Shown in pieces: positions 9,272-18,153 of a stretch of 64,000 nt of DNA. The stretch comes from Allopusillimonas soli (lineage in GTDB: Bacteria; Pseudomonadota; Gammaproteobacteria; Burkholderiales; Burkholderiaceae_B). The notes beneath the pieces are model-generated. The model made no database searches. It was not told where the DNA came from and was given only the letters and a program-made list of their open reading frames with translations. Position numbers and translations under genes: made by a program. Within the stretch, counting starts at the first letter, position 1. Each line of letters starts with the position of its first letter. The DNA is taken from the NCBI RefSeq assembly GCF_004153445.1, contig NZ_SDQC01000007.1, positions 57,126 to 121,125 on the forward strand, read 5' to 3'.

Positions 9272-11712
9272 TCGTACCTCTCGAAGGTCGTTTTTTGAGG
9301 GGTGGGCGGTGTCGTCGACTCGTAGCCAATGACACGCTCTTTAAGCGTACTCATGGGATCGGTGCCCAGCGATCCCAGGCCTGCCAGTTCCAGCTGGAAG
9401 AACACCGCGGTGTTGACGTCTTCCCGGCTGACGGCGTAGCGCTGCAGCACCATGCGCGCCGTCCAGCAGCAGTCGCCCTGGTATTCCAACCCGAAGATGG
9501 ACTGCGTGCTGCGCTTTTCCTGTAGAGAATAATCATAGCGCCCCATGACATACAGCTGCCTGGTCAGCGGCCACTGTCCTGCGAGACTGACCTGCTCGCG
9601 CGTGCGGTCGGTGTCTGGGTCGATTACGTACTCGGGATCCAGAATCAGGCGCGGATCGCGCTCGTAGCGGTACGAAGCGGACACTGTGGTGAGACGCTTG
9701 GGATTCCAGCGTATGCCTGCCGACATGCGATTTCGCTCGTGCGAATGCGGGTTGTACTGTGCGTCGAAACGCACATCGAAAGTGTCCGTCAGTGCGGCGC
9801 GCGCACCGAACAGGTAATCGGATTTTTCATTGGTGCGCAGTTTGTCGGAAGTGTACAGACCCACCTTCTGGTCCTCGAAATAAATGCGTTGCGCCGCCGA
9901 CAATGATAGGCGCTCGAAGCCGCTTTCGGCATCCAGCCAGCGCGAGGTCAAGCCTATGGTTACTTGATTGGCGTTCGAGATGCGATCCCAACCGCCGCTG
10001 AAGATATTCTCGTCGAACGCCTGGGCGAAGTTGAAGCTTGCGAGGCTCGTGTCATAAACCGGGATATCGGACTGATCGACATATGGAACGCGCAGATAAT
10101 ACACCCGGGGTTCCAGTGTTTGCGTCATATCGTTGCCGAACAGCGTGGTGTCCCGCTCGAAGGTCATGCCGCTGTCCAGCGACATGATGGGCACGGCGCG
10201 CGACACGGTATCGGGTGTGCTGGAGTACAGTCTGGACAGTGTGGCGCCCAAGTCGTCGTGATACCAGTCTGTACTGTATTGGCTCAGATGCAGCCCGACC
10301 TTGGGGGTGATATACCACCCCGCATGCACTATGGGATAGGAAATGCTGGTATAGGAGGTATAGCGCTCGCCATCGGGCGCCGCATGGCGGTCACGCCATG
10401 GGTCGAATATCGGGCCGGAATACCGCCCCGAGTAGAAAGGCATGCGGAACTTGGTGGCGTAGTTGTCGGACACCACATCGAATCCGCCCCAGTTGTAGCG
10501 CGCACCGCGAAGATAGAGTTCGGGAAGCTTGTTGTACTGAGGCCGCGCATAATACCCAAGCGTGTCGTCCTGCAGCGTCTGATACGTGAAGGCACCCAGG
10601 TAGCCGCTGAAATACTTCAAGCCGCTCCACGTGACACGCGCCCTGCTGGGCAGGTAATTGACTGTGGAGTCAGTCAGGCCAAATGAGGAGAAGTCACGGA
10701 AGTAATCGTCGTCGGATACCCGGCGCAGATCGACATCAGCCTTGAAGCCGCCACCCAGATTCTGCCTGTGCTGCGCCATGAACAACCAGCGGTCGTCGCC
10801 GGAAACGTTGTCGGTAGACAGATAGGTGCCTTCCAGCTGCCCAGCGTAGCTGTTCCCCAGGTAGCGAAACTGACCGCCGAGCTGCAGCCCGCGCTTGCTC
10901 AAGTAGCGTGGTGTCAAAGTGGCATCGTAGTTGGGCGCGATATTGAAATAATACGGCAGCGAAAACTCGAAGCCGCTATTGGTGGACGTACCATAGGTGG
11001 GGATCAGAAAACCCGACTTGCGCTCTTTTTTCACCGGGAAGGTGAGATAGGGCGAATACAGAATGGGGACGTCTTTGAAGTACAGCACCCCGTGCCGCGC
11101 AACACCTTCGTTCTTGTCGAAATCCAGGTCCACGCTGGGCGAGGAAATATACCAGGCGGGATCCGGGCATGGGCAGCCGGTGTACTGCACATCGTCAAGG
11201 TGCATGCGCGAACGGCTCAAGATGTCGGCATGCGAAGCCTGCCCTGCGCCGCCCGATCCGCCCATCCAGAAATTGGCATCGTTGACATCGCCGGTTTCGG
11301 CATTGACGTTGTAGTTCAGCGCGGAGCCTCGCACGATACTGCCTTCGCGCATGATCAGACCGTTGCCGCGCACACGCGCATCGCCGGTGGACCGGTCATA
11401 GTCGATATAGTCGCCTTTGACCACAGAGTCGATGCGCCGCACCTCCGCGTTTCCCCGCAGAATGATGCGTCCGTCTTCGGCAGTCTCCACCTTGTCGGCC
11501 ACAATAAAGGACGACATATCGTTGTCGTCGACATTTTTATGCAGTTCCAGTTTGGGGGCCACTGTGAGACCGCCTATGCTTGCGCCGGGTGCCGCGCCAG
11601 TTCGCGACAGCCCGGGGGCACCCTGCGTGGGCGCCGCCTGATCCGGCATCTGCGCCTGGGCAGCGGAAACGCCGCCCATCGCTAAGAAAATGGCCCACCA
11701 AACCGAACGCAC
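9268..11712 (-). CDS. lptD: LPS-assembly outer-membrane protein LptD
   Basis: An 814-residue protein that, with LptE, inserts lipopolysaccharide into the outer leaflet. Seen: a signal peptide ending AQAQ (about residue 21), an OstA-type beta-jellyroll at about 70-180 (ILRGNAEVRR, DYIDYDRSTGDARVRG), then a long barrel domain rich in alternating aromatic and polar residues. Cysteines are placed as the family requires for the essential disulphides: C180 and C182 after the jellyroll, and the C748-C749 pair near the end. surA and rsmA follow in the same operon. A TATAAT box lies upstream at 11781-11786. Confidence 0.96.
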   Translation of the reverse strand: MRSVWWAIFLAMGGVSAAQAQMPDQAAPTQGAPGLSRTGAAPGASIGGLTVAPKLELHKNVDDNDMSSFIVADKVETAEDGRIILRGNAEVRRIDSVVKGDYIDYDRSTGDARVRGNGLIMREGSIVRGSALNYNVNAETGDVNDANFWMGGSGGAGQASHADILSRSRMHLDDVQYTGCPCPDPAWYISSPSVDLDFDKNEGVARHGVLYFKDVPILYSPYLTFPVKKERKSGFLIPTYGTSTNSGFEFSLPYYFNIAPNYDATLTPRYLSKRGLQLGGQFRYLGNSYAGQLEGTYLSTDNVSGDDRWLFMAQHRQNLGGGFKADVDLRRVSDDDYFRDFSSFGLTDSTVNYLPSRARVTWSGLKYFSGYLGAFTYQTLQDDTLGYYARPQYNKLPELYLRGARYNWGGFDVVSDNYATKFRMPFYSGRYSGPIFDPWRDRHAAPDGERYTSYTSISYPIVHAGWYITPKVGLHLSQYSTDWYHDDLGATLSRLYSSTPDTVSRAVPIMSLDSGMTFERDTTLFGNDMTQTLEPRVYYLRVPYVDQSDIPVYDTSLASFNFAQAFDENIFSGGWDRISNANQVTIGLTSRWLDAESGFERLSLSAAQRIYFEDQKVGLYTSDKLRTNEKSDYLFGARAALTDTFDVRFDAQYNPHSHERNRMSAGIRWNPKRLTTVSASYRYERDPRLILDPEYVIDPDTDRTREQVSLAGQWPLTRQLYVMGRYDYSLQEKRSTQSIFGLEYQGDCCWTARMVLQRYAVSREDVNTAVFFQLELAGLGSLGTDPMSTLKERVIGYESTTPPTPQKTTFERYE

Positions 11713-11780
11713 GAGGATCTCGACTCCTGAAACACACTATATTCTGGCACAGCCCGCTCTGCGGGCCATGGCAACCCGGT

Positions 11781-11786
11781 ATTATA
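11781..11786 (-). promoter_or_regulatory. Possible -10 box of the lptD operon
   Basis: A perfect TATAAT on the minus strand, about 70 bases upstream of the lptD start. No convincing -35 hexamer lies 16-18 bases further upstream, so this is a -10 candidate only. No clear sigma-E type promoter was seen in the divergent region 11713-11898, which also must hold the start signals for amgK on the other strand. Confidence 0.35.
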
Positions 11787-11898
11787 GAGAGTAGGCGGAA
11801 TATGCTCGATTAAAGCATGTCCGCCATGTATCGTCCCGTTAATTTGCTTTAAATTTACAGCCGTCCCGCCTTGTTGCGGACTCAGGATTACCCCACGC

Positions 11899-12939
11899 AT
11901 GACCTCCGTCCCTTTCCCGGCCGACGACAGGCTGGCCGCACTCGAACAATGGCTTCAGACGATAGCCGCCAGGCATGGGCTGGATATCTCCACCCTGGCC
12001 CCCGCGTCCAGCGATGCAAGCTTCCGGCGCTACTTCCGCCTCCAGACCTCCGATGGCACGGCCATCGTCATGGATGCGCCGCCGGCGCACGAGGACTGCA
12101 ACGCGTTCGTGGGCGTCACCCGCCTGCTGCAGGAGGCGGGCTTGAATGTGCCCCGCATTCTGGCGCAGGATATCGAGCAGGGCTTTCTGCTGCTGTCCGA
12201 CCTGGGCCGGCACACCTTCTATCAGGCCATCCAGACAGGCCTCGATGACGCGCGCCTGCAGGCCATGTATCGCGGCGCGCTAAGCGCCCTGGTGCAACTG
12301 CAGCAAGCGCCCGCCGCGTCTTTGCCCGCCTATGACGCAACCCGGCTGACCCAGGAGCTGGCGGTATTCCCCGAGTGGTATGTGCAGCGGCATTGCAGCA
12401 CCGAGCTGGAAGCAGCCGAACAGGCCGCTCTGGACAAGATTTTCGGCCTGCTCGTCAATGACAGCGCCAGCCAGCCGACGGTGGTGGTCCATCGCGATTT
12501 CCATTCACCCAATCTTATGGTTTCAGACCACAACGAGAATCCTGGCGTCATAGACTATCAGGATGCCCTGGCTGGCCCCATCACCTACGACATCGCCTCG
12601 CTGGTCATGGACGCCCGCACGACCTGGGAAGAGCCGCAGCAGTTGGACTGGGCCATACGCTATTGGGAAGCCGCGCGCGGTGCCGCTCTGCCTGTTCCCG
12701 ATGATTTCGCGCAGTTCCACCGCGCCTACGAATGGATGGGACTGCAGCGAAACTTGCGCATACTCGGTGTCTTCGCCCGTCTTTCGCATCGCGACGGCAA
12801 GCACCATTATCTCGACCATATGCCCCGAGTCAGCGGGTATGTGCGCCAGGTTGCAGGACGTTATGGTGTATTTCGCCCTCTGCTGCGCATTCTCGACCGC
12901 CTCGAAAACCGACAGGTTACAAGCGGGTACACATTCTGA
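11899..12939 (+). CDS. amgK: Anomeric N-acetylmuramate/N-acetylglucosamine kinase AmgK-like
   Basis: A 346-residue aminoglycoside-phosphotransferase-fold kinase. Seen: the Brenner-type catalytic loop HRDFHSPN (H198, D200, N205) and the metal-binding IDYQD (D219). Known: AmgK phosphorylates recovered MurNAc at C1, and MurU then makes UDP-MurNAc, bypassing MurA. The adjacency to murU and the position next to lptD-surA match the arrangement in Pseudomonas, which makes AmgK more likely than a drug-resistance kinase. The start has only a weak Shine-Dalgarno (AGGA). murU starts 73 bases downstream. Confidence 0.8.
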   Translation: MTSVPFPADDRLAALEQWLQTIAARHGLDISTLAPASSDASFRRYFRLQTSDGTAIVMDAPPAHEDCNAFVGVTRLLQEAGLNVPRILAQDIEQGFLLLSDLGRHTFYQAIQTGLDDARLQAMYRGALSALVQLQQAPAASLPAYDATRLTQELAVFPEWYVQRHCSTELEAAEQAALDKIFGLLVNDSASQPTVVVHRDFHSPNLMVSDHNENPGVIDYQDALAGPITYDIASLVMDARTTWEEPQQLDWAIRYWEAARGAALPVPDDFAQFHRAYEWMGLQRNLRILGVFARLSHRDGKHHYLDHMPRVSGYVRQVAGRYGVFRPLLRILDRLENRQVTSGYTF

Positions 12940-13012
12940 TGTCTGAGAGAACCTGCCTGTCGGCGCCCGCGGCCCCTCGTGGCCGCCAACCCCTTGCAAG
13001 GTCCGGGCTCGC

Positions 13013-13711
13013 ATGAAGGCCATGATCCTGGCGGCTGGCCGCGGCGAGCGCATGCGCCCCCTCACCGACGCCACGCCCAAGCCACTGCTGCAGGTCGGCG
13101 GCAAGCCTCTCATTGTCTGGCACCTTGAGCGTCTGGCGGAAGCCGGCCTGCGCGATGTCATCATCAATCATGCCTGGCTGGGCATGCAGATCGAAGCGGC
13201 GCTGGGCGACGGCGCCGGGCTGGGTCTGCACATCCGATACTCGCCCGAACGTCCCGGCGGGCTTGAAACGGCGGGAGGCATTGCGCTGGCGTTGCCCTTC
13301 TTTGAAAATCAGCCATTTCTGGTCATCAATGCCGATATCTGGTGCGACTGGCACCCCAGTCAGGCGACGGCCATGGCCGCACGCCTGTCTCCAGAGGGTA
13401 ACGCAGCCTGGCTGCTCATGACGGACAATCCGCCCCAGCACCCGGATGGCGACTTCATCCTGATGCCCGATGGCCACATCTGCGACAAGGCACAGGCTCC
13501 CGATGCAGCCGCGCTCACCTTTGCGGGCATCGGCGCATACCTGCCCAGCCTGTTCAACACCCTCACGCCCGGCGACGCAGCGCCCTTGGCTCCGGTGCTG
13601 CGTATAGCAATGGCTGCAGGGCGGGTCTGTGGCTCCCGTCACGAGGGCGTTTGGGAAGATATAGGCACGCCCGAACGCCTCGCAAGCCTGCGGCGGCGCG
13701 TAGGTGACTAG
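13013..13711 (+). CDS. murU: N-acetylmuramate-1-phosphate uridylyltransferase MurU-like
   Basis: A 232-residue nucleotidyltransferase of the glucose-1-phosphate thymidylyl/uridylyltransferase fold. Seen: the N-terminal nucleotide-binding loop MILAAGRGERMRPLT and TPKPLLQVGGKPLI, then NADIW (metal-binding Asp) and a C-terminal EDIGTPERL. Sugar-1-phosphate specificity cannot be read from sequence alone, but pairing with an AmgK-like kinase points to MurNAc-1-phosphate and a recycling route that tolerates inhibition of MurA. It reads in the same direction as amgK with no terminator between them. Confidence 0.8.
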   Translation: MKAMILAAGRGERMRPLTDATPKPLLQVGGKPLIVWHLERLAEAGLRDVIINHAWLGMQIEAALGDGAGLGLHIRYSPERPGGLETAGGIALALPFFENQPFLVINADIWCDWHPSQATAMAARLSPEGNAAWLLMTDNPPQHPDGDFILMPDGHICDKAQAPDAAALTFAGIGAYLPSLFNTLTPGDAAPLAPVLRIAMAAGRVCGSRHEGVWEDIGTPERLASLRRRVGD

Positions 13712-13962
13712 TGGCCCTGCGCCGCATACCGCTGGCCGTTCCGCGCCAGTTTTTCGGGTATGGGCCCAGACACGATATCCACTTGGCTGCGAGCACCTCC
13801 CCACGTTACACTTCTTTAGACGAGACAAGCGATGTTTCAATGTTTACCAAGTGGCAACGATGGTTTCCAGACGTTGCCCGCGTGGCGCTTACAGTCTAAG
13901 CTTGGAAGTTTTTTGCGGCCTGCTCACCCAGGCCGGCATCGCATCACAGGAAAATCACGCCC
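13712..13962 (+). promoter_or_regulatory. Intergenic leader with weak promoter-like signals
   Basis: No convincing gene lies here. A weak sigma-70-like pair is TTGGCT (13783-13788) and TACACT (13807-13812) with an 18-base spacer. A 7-bp stem pairs GGCAACG (13853-13859) with CGTTGCC (13872-13878). A 19-codon reading frame at 13840 has no supporting Shine-Dalgarno. The region probably holds the start signals for the downstream coiled-coil protein. Confidence 0.3.
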
Positions 13963-14661
13963 ATGTTCGGTTCATCCAGACGCCCAGCATTCAAACCCAC
14001 CGCCTACGGCGCCACGCGCCGGCCGCGACGCATACCGCGCTGGCTGGTATTGATGCTGACAGGCGTGGTGCTGGGCGCAGGCGGCCTGCTTTTCCTGCAG
14101 AAAAGCTATGGGCCGCAGCGGCTTACCGTGGAGCAGTCCGAGCAACTGCATTACGATCTGAACAGCCTGGCCATGGACAAGCAGCGCCTGCAGTCGCAGG
14201 TAACCGGCCTGCAAGCCGACCTGAACGACACACGCTCCAAGCTCGAAGCGCAAACCAAGGAACTGGCCGACGCCAAGGCCACCGTCCAACAGCAGCAGAA
14301 AGACATCGGCATGTTCGCCCAGGCCATGCCGCCCGACCCTCGCGGAACATCCCCGGGCATACGCGCTGCCAGCTTCGACGAGCGCGATGGCACGCTGTCC
14401 TACCAGTTCCTGGTCATGCAGGAAGAAGACAAGGATAGCCTCTTCAAGGGCACGGCCGAATTCGTGGCCGCGGGCCGTTATCCCAATGGACGCTCCGGCA
14501 ACATCGATCTGCCGGCACAGGAAGTCAGCCTGGAGCGTTATACGCAGGTCATGGGCACGGCGGAAATGCCCAACGGATTCAAGCCCCGGCAAGTCACCAT
14601 TCGCATTCACCCCGAAGGGTCCAAGAAAGTCGTGGCGACACGCACCATTCTCGTACGCTGA
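13963..14661 (+). CDS. Inner-membrane coiled-coil protein of unknown function
   Basis: A 232-residue protein I do not recognise with certainty; it resembles a small uncharacterised proteobacterial family (DUF6776-like). Seen: a basic cytoplasmic N-terminus (RRPRRIPRW), one transmembrane helix at about 27-46 (LVLMLTGVVLGAGGLLFLQ), a coiled coil at about 55-115 (EQLHYDLNSLAMDKQRLQSQ and similar heptads), then a compact beta-rich C-terminal domain with FKPRQVTIRI. This suggests a bitopic protein with a periplasmic coiled coil and a small globular head. It stands alone after murU and ends 66 bases before the convergent glnQ-like gene. Confidence 0.75.
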   Translation: MFGSSRRPAFKPTAYGATRRPRRIPRWLVLMLTGVVLGAGGLLFLQKSYGPQRLTVEQSEQLHYDLNSLAMDKQRLQSQVTGLQADLNDTRSKLEAQTKELADAKATVQQQQKDIGMFAQAMPPDPRGTSPGIRAASFDERDGTLSYQFLVMQEEDKDSLFKGTAEFVAAGRYPNGRSGNIDLPAQEVSLERYTQVMGTAEMPNGFKPRQVTIRIHPEGSKKVVATRTILVR

Positions 14662-14727
14662 GCGGCAAACCCGTATATCGGCCGGCAAAGCGTGCCCTGG
14701 CCTGCACAGCCTGGGCACATAGGCTGC

Positions 14728-15456
14728 TCAAGCCACGTGCTGTAGAAAATCCTTGAGCCGCTGCGATGGCGGATTGCTGAGCAGCTCGGCCGGCGGGCCA
14801 TCTTCCGCGATCTTGCCTTCGTCGATGAACAGCAGGCGTGTGCCCACTTTGCGGGCAAACTCCATCTCGTGCGTCACCACCACCATGGTCATGCCCGACT
14901 GCGCGACATCCTGCATCACCTTGAGCACCTCGTGGCGCAATTCTGGATCCAGCGCCGACGTAGGCTCGTCAAACAGCATGAGAATGGGCTTGATGGCCAA
15001 GGCCCGGGCTATGGCTACCCGCTGCTGCTGGCCGCCCGAAAGCTGGCCTGGGTAGTGATCCATGCGTGCGCCAAGTCCGACCTTGTCCAGCAGCGCCTTG
15101 GCTTCCTCGCGCGCCTTGCCCTTGGGCACGCCCCGTGTATGGATGGGGCCGAACGCCACATTCTCGAGCGCGGTAAGCTGTGGAAAGAGATTGAACTGCT
15201 GGAAGACCATCCCCGCCTCGCGGCGCAGCTCGCGCACCTGCGCGCCCTTGCCCCGCACACTGAGGCCGTTGACGACAATATCACCTTCCTGGATGGTTTC
15301 CAGCACGTTGATACAGCGCAGCATGGTTGACTTGCCCGACCCCGAAGGGCCCACGATCACTACGACCTCGCCTTTCTCTATGGTGAGGTCTATGCCATCC
15401 AGCACCGTATTCGTGCCGAAACGCTTTATGACATTCTTGAATTCGACAATGCTCAT
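14728..15456 (-). CDS. glnQ: Polar amino acid ABC transporter ATPase (GlnQ-like)
   Basis: A 242-residue ABC ATPase of the polar amino acid uptake class. Seen: Walker [10 protein letters not shown] (36-44), Q-loop [10 protein letters not shown], signature LSGGQQQR (139-146), Walker B LMLFDEP (159-165) and the switch His in VVVTHEM. It is the last gene of the minus-strand run SBP-permease-ATPase, 32 bases after the permease. The binding protein resembles GlnH, so glutamine is the best guess for the substrate, but glutamate or arginine cannot be ruled out. Confidence 0.88.
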   Translation of the reverse strand: MSIVEFKNVIKRFGTNTVLDGIDLTIEKGEVVVIVGPSGSGKSTMLRCINVLETIQEGDIVVNGLSVRGKGAQVRELRREAGMVFQQFNLFPQLTALENVAFGPIHTRGVPKGKAREEAKALLDKVGLGARMDHYPGQLSGGQQQRVAIARALAIKPILMLFDEPTSALDPELRHEVLKVMQDVAQSGMTMVVVTHEMEFARKVGTRLLFIDEGKIAEDGPPAELLSNPPSQRLKDFLQHVA

Positions 15457-15488
15457 CAGAATCTGCTCCGGTATGCGCTTGTGCGGCG

Positions 15489-16328
15489 TCAGATGATTTG
15501 TGTGCGGTGCTCGACAAACTTGAGCGTCAACGCAATGATGCCGGTGAGAATCAGATAGATGACTGCCACCGCTCCCCAGATTTCGACCGACCGGAAATTG
15601 CTGGCGATGATTTCCTGGCCTTGGCGCGTCAGTTCGGCCACGCCGATCACGATGAACAGTGATGAATCCTTCAGACTAATGATGCACTGATTGCCCATGG
15701 CGGGAATCATGCGGCGCAGCGCCACCGGCCCGATGATATAGGCCAGAATCTTGTAGAAAGGCAGGCCCATGGCCTCGCCGGCTTCCTTCAGGCCTTTGGG
15801 CACCGACTGCAGGGCGCCGCGCACGATCTCGGCAATATATGCGCCCGAGTTGATCACCAGCGTGAATATGGCTGCCGGCACGGCCTCCACCCGCCACCCG
15901 AAAATCAGCGGCACGGCAAAATAAATGAACATGACCTGCACGACGATGGGCGTACCGCGTATTACCAGGATATACACCTGCGACAGAAAGGAGAGCGCCA
16001 CAGGAATATAGGCCGCGAAACGAACCAGCAGCACGATCGCAACCACGACCTGAATCGTTGTCCATGCCCAGTCTGGCACGCCTGACAGCAGGGTGGCGCC
16101 CACCCATGACGCCAGATGCGACAACAACGACAGCACGGCAAGCGCCACGATGGCGGTAAGCACGGTTTTCCAAGTGACCAGCACCCGTACATAGGTGGTG
16201 ATGACGCCCGTGAGGAAACCAATGATGGTTCCCCCGATGAGGCCCAGCAGCGTGATCTGGACAGTGAGCTTGGCGCCTTGCATGAGGCTGGGCATTGCAT
16301 CCCAGATGACAGACCAGTCGAAATTCAC
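15489..16328 (-). CDS. glnP: Amino acid ABC transporter permease (GlnP-like) with extra membrane segment
   Basis: A 279-residue HisMQ-type permease. The N-terminus (DWSVIWDAMPSLMQGAKLT) and the C-terminal two thirds (VIRGTPIVVQVMFIYFAVPL, then the EAA loop EAGEAMGLPFYKILAYIIGP) are typical. Between residues about 48 and 108 there is an inserted stretch with roughly two additional hydrophobic helices, which members of about 220 residues lack. The reading frame is continuous, so this is an insertion and not a frameshift. An intrinsic terminator separates it from the binding-protein gene, so the permease and ATPase are probably made at lower levels than the binding protein. Confidence 0.88.
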   Translation of the reverse strand: MNFDWSVIWDAMPSLMQGAKLTVQITLLGLIGGTIIGFLTGVITTYVRVLVTWKTVLTAIVALAVLSLLSHLASWVGATLLSGVPDWAWTTIQVVVAIVLLVRFAAYIPVALSFLSQVYILVIRGTPIVVQVMFIYFAVPLIFGWRVEAVPAAIFTLVINSGAYIAEIVRGALQSVPKGLKEAGEAMGLPFYKILAYIIGPVALRRMIPAMGNQCIISLKDSSLFIVIGVAELTRQGQEIIASNFRSVEIWGAVAVIYLILTGIIALTLKFVEHRTQII

Positions 16329-16372
16329 GGTTATCGCCTTGTAAAAGTGGCTCCGCCCGGGCAGACGGAAAC

Positions 16373-16408
16373 AAAAAACGGCGACCCAGTGCGCTCACCG
16401 GTCGCCGT
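16373..16408 (-). terminator. Intercistronic hairpin terminator between glnH and glnP
   Basis: On the minus strand ACGGCGACC (reading from 16408) pairs with GGTCGCCGT (ending at 16378) in a perfect 9-bp stem, followed by a run of six T (16378-16373). It lies just after the binding-protein stop and before the permease start, as expected for partial termination that gives excess binding protein. Confidence 0.75.
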
Positions 16409-16425
16409 ATTGTGGTCTGGCGCCT

Positions 16426-17187
16426 TTACTCGGCCTTGGCGGCCTTCTCGCCGAACCACTTGCTGTACAGAGCGTCGTACTTGCCATTGTCCTGCAGCGT
16501 CTTGAGCGCCTTGTTCACCACCGGCACGAGCTTGCTACCCTTGGGGAATGCAATGCCGTAGTAGTCACCGCTCTTGAGCGAGCCCACGACCTTGACACGG
16601 CCCTCGCCGCCCGTCTTGGCGTAGTACTGAACGTTGGGCGTGTCATGCACCACGGCGTCAACACGTCCGGTGGCCAATTCAAGGAAAGCGTTGTCGATGT
16701 TGGGGAAGAGCTTGAGTTCCGCTTCGGGGACATTCTTCTTCAGAAAATCGACGGTGGCGGTGCCTATTTTCACGGCCACGGTCTTGCCTTTCAGATCCTT
16801 GGCCGTCTTGATGTCGTTGTTGTCTTTCTTAACCAGAATGGCCAGGCCGCTTTCATAATAAGGATCGGAGAAGTCAATGACCTTTTTGCGATCGTCGCGA
16901 ATGGTGATGCCGGCCAGCGCGGCGTCGAGATTGCCCGTCTGCAGTCCAGGGATGATACCGTTGAAGTCCATCGGACGCAGCTCGTACTTCAGGCCGGCCT
17001 CTTTGGCAATGGCATCCCAGAGTTCGATGTCGAAGCCCGTGTACTTGCCATCCTGCTTGAACTCGAAGGGCACGAATGCGGTGTCGGTTGCGACCAGGAG
17101 TTCCTTGTCCTGCGCTGCGGCGCTGGCGGGCAATGCCAGAGCAAGCGTCAAGCCTGCCAGGAATGCTTTGGCTTTGTTATTGAACAT
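16426..17187 (-). CDS. glnH: Polar amino acid ABC transporter binding protein (GlnH-like)
   Basis: A 253-residue periplasmic binding protein of family 3. Seen: a signal peptide ending ASAAAQ (about residue 26), then [43 protein letters not shown] and [16 protein letters not shown], all typical of glutamine-binding proteins. I chose the ATG at 17187 because GGAG lies seven to eight bases upstream; a start eight codons earlier would place charged residues ahead of the signal peptide. It is first in the operon, ahead of the permease and ATPase, and is followed by an intrinsic terminator. Confidence 0.9.
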   Translation of the reverse strand: MFNNKAKAFLAGLTLALALPASAAAQDKELLVATDTAFVPFEFKQDGKYTGFDIELWDAIAKEAGLKYELRPMDFNGIIPGLQTGNLDAALAGITIRDDRKKVIDFSDPYYESGLAILVKKDNNDIKTAKDLKGKTVAVKIGTATVDFLKKNVPEAELKLFPNIDNAFLELATGRVDAVVHDTPNVQYYAKTGGEGRVKVVGSLKSGDYYGIAFPKGSKLVPVVNKALKTLQDNGKYDALYSKWFGEKAAKAE

Positions 17188-17283
17188 ATTGGGCTCCTTT
17201 TTAAAAAACATATGGTAACCGATAGAGCCGGGCCTCAGATAGCAAATAGGGGCCGGATGAACCCCTAGGCGGCGCGGCTGAGG

Positions 17284-17312
17284 AAAAATGGGGGCGATTG
17301 TGTCGCCCCCAT
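17284..17312 (-). terminator. Intrinsic terminator of metNIQ
   Basis: ATGGGGGCGA pairs with TCGCCCCCAT (stem 17288-17297 with 17303-17312, five-base loop), with a T run on the minus strand at 17288-17284. It sits directly after the metQ stop and separates the methionine operon from the glnH-like operon. Confidence 0.85.
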
Positions 17313-17315
17313 TGA

Positions 17316-18107
17316 TCAGAATGCCGGGACGATGGCGCCCTTGTACTTGGTTTCGATGAACTTGCGCACGTCCTCGCTTTGCAATGCCTGCACCAGTTTC
17401 TTGATAGCCGGATCGTCCTTCTTGTCCTCGGTGGTGGCCACCAGGTTGGCATAGGGCGAATCGGAGCCTTCGATGAACAGCGCGTCCGCGACGGGATTCA
17501 GGCCGGCCTCCAGCGCATAGTTGGTATTGATCAGCGCCAGATCCACATCAGGCAGCACGCGCGGGAGCGTGGCGGCCTCGAGCTCCTTGAACTTCAGATG
17601 CTTGGGGTTTTCCACCACGTCGCGCGACGTCGCCAGGATATTGCCGGGATCCTTGAGCTTGAGCAGGCCCTGCTTCTGCAGCAGGAGCAGAGCGCGCGCA
17701 CCGTTCGATGGGTCGTTTGGCAATGCCACGAGCGCACCGTCCTTCAGGTCCTTGATATCCTTGATCTTGCTGGAATATGCGCCGAAGGGTTCGACGTGCA
17801 CGAGGCCTACACTGACCAGATGCGTGTCGTGATCCTTGTTGAATGAATCAAGATAGGGTTTGTGCTGGAAGAAGTTGGCATCGATATGGCCATCGGCCAC
17901 TTGCTGATTGGGTTGAATATAGTCGGTAAATACCTTGATATCCAGGTCCACGCCTTCCTTGGCCAGCACAGGCTTTACGTGCTCCAGCAACTCGGCATGC
18001 GGGACAGGGGTGGCGGCAACGCTTAGCGTTTCAGCCTGTGCGGGCCCCGCCAGCAGCACGGCAAAACCCAGCGCCAGCGCGGGCGCGAATTGTTTCAGCA
18101 GAATCAT
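17316..18107 (-). CDS. metQ: D-methionine-binding protein MetQ
   Basis: A 263-residue binding protein of the NlpA/MetQ family. Seen: a signal peptide ending AQA (about residue 25) with no lipobox Cys, so this one appears to be a soluble periplasmic protein and not a lipoprotein; then [54 protein letters not shown] and [11 protein letters not shown]. It is the third gene after metN and metI and supplies substrate to that complex. Confidence 0.92.
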   Translation of the reverse strand: MILLKQFAPALALGFAVLLAGPAQAETLSVAATPVPHAELLEHVKPVLAKEGVDLDIKVFTDYIQPNQQVADGHIDANFFQHKPYLDSFNKDHDTHLVSVGLVHVEPFGAYSSKIKDIKDLKDGALVALPNDPSNGARALLLLQKQGLLKLKDPGNILATSRDVVENPKHLKFKELEAATLPRVLPDVDLALINTNYALEAGLNPVADALFIEGSDSPYANLVATTEDKKDDPAIKKLVQALQSEDVRKFIETKYKGAIVPAF

Positions 18108-18153
18108 GGCAACTCCTTCAAAAGAATGCGGGCGGCAGTGCGCCGCACCGCCG

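Noticed and set aside
11899..12939. Aminoglycoside resistance kinase
   Set aside because: The fold is shared, but the adjacent MurU-like gene and the lptD-surA neighbourhood fit AmgK much better.
13840..13899. Nineteen-codon reading frame upstream of the coiled-coil membrane protein
   Set aside because: No ribosome-binding site or conserved feature; it overlaps a hairpin, and such short frames are expected by chance.
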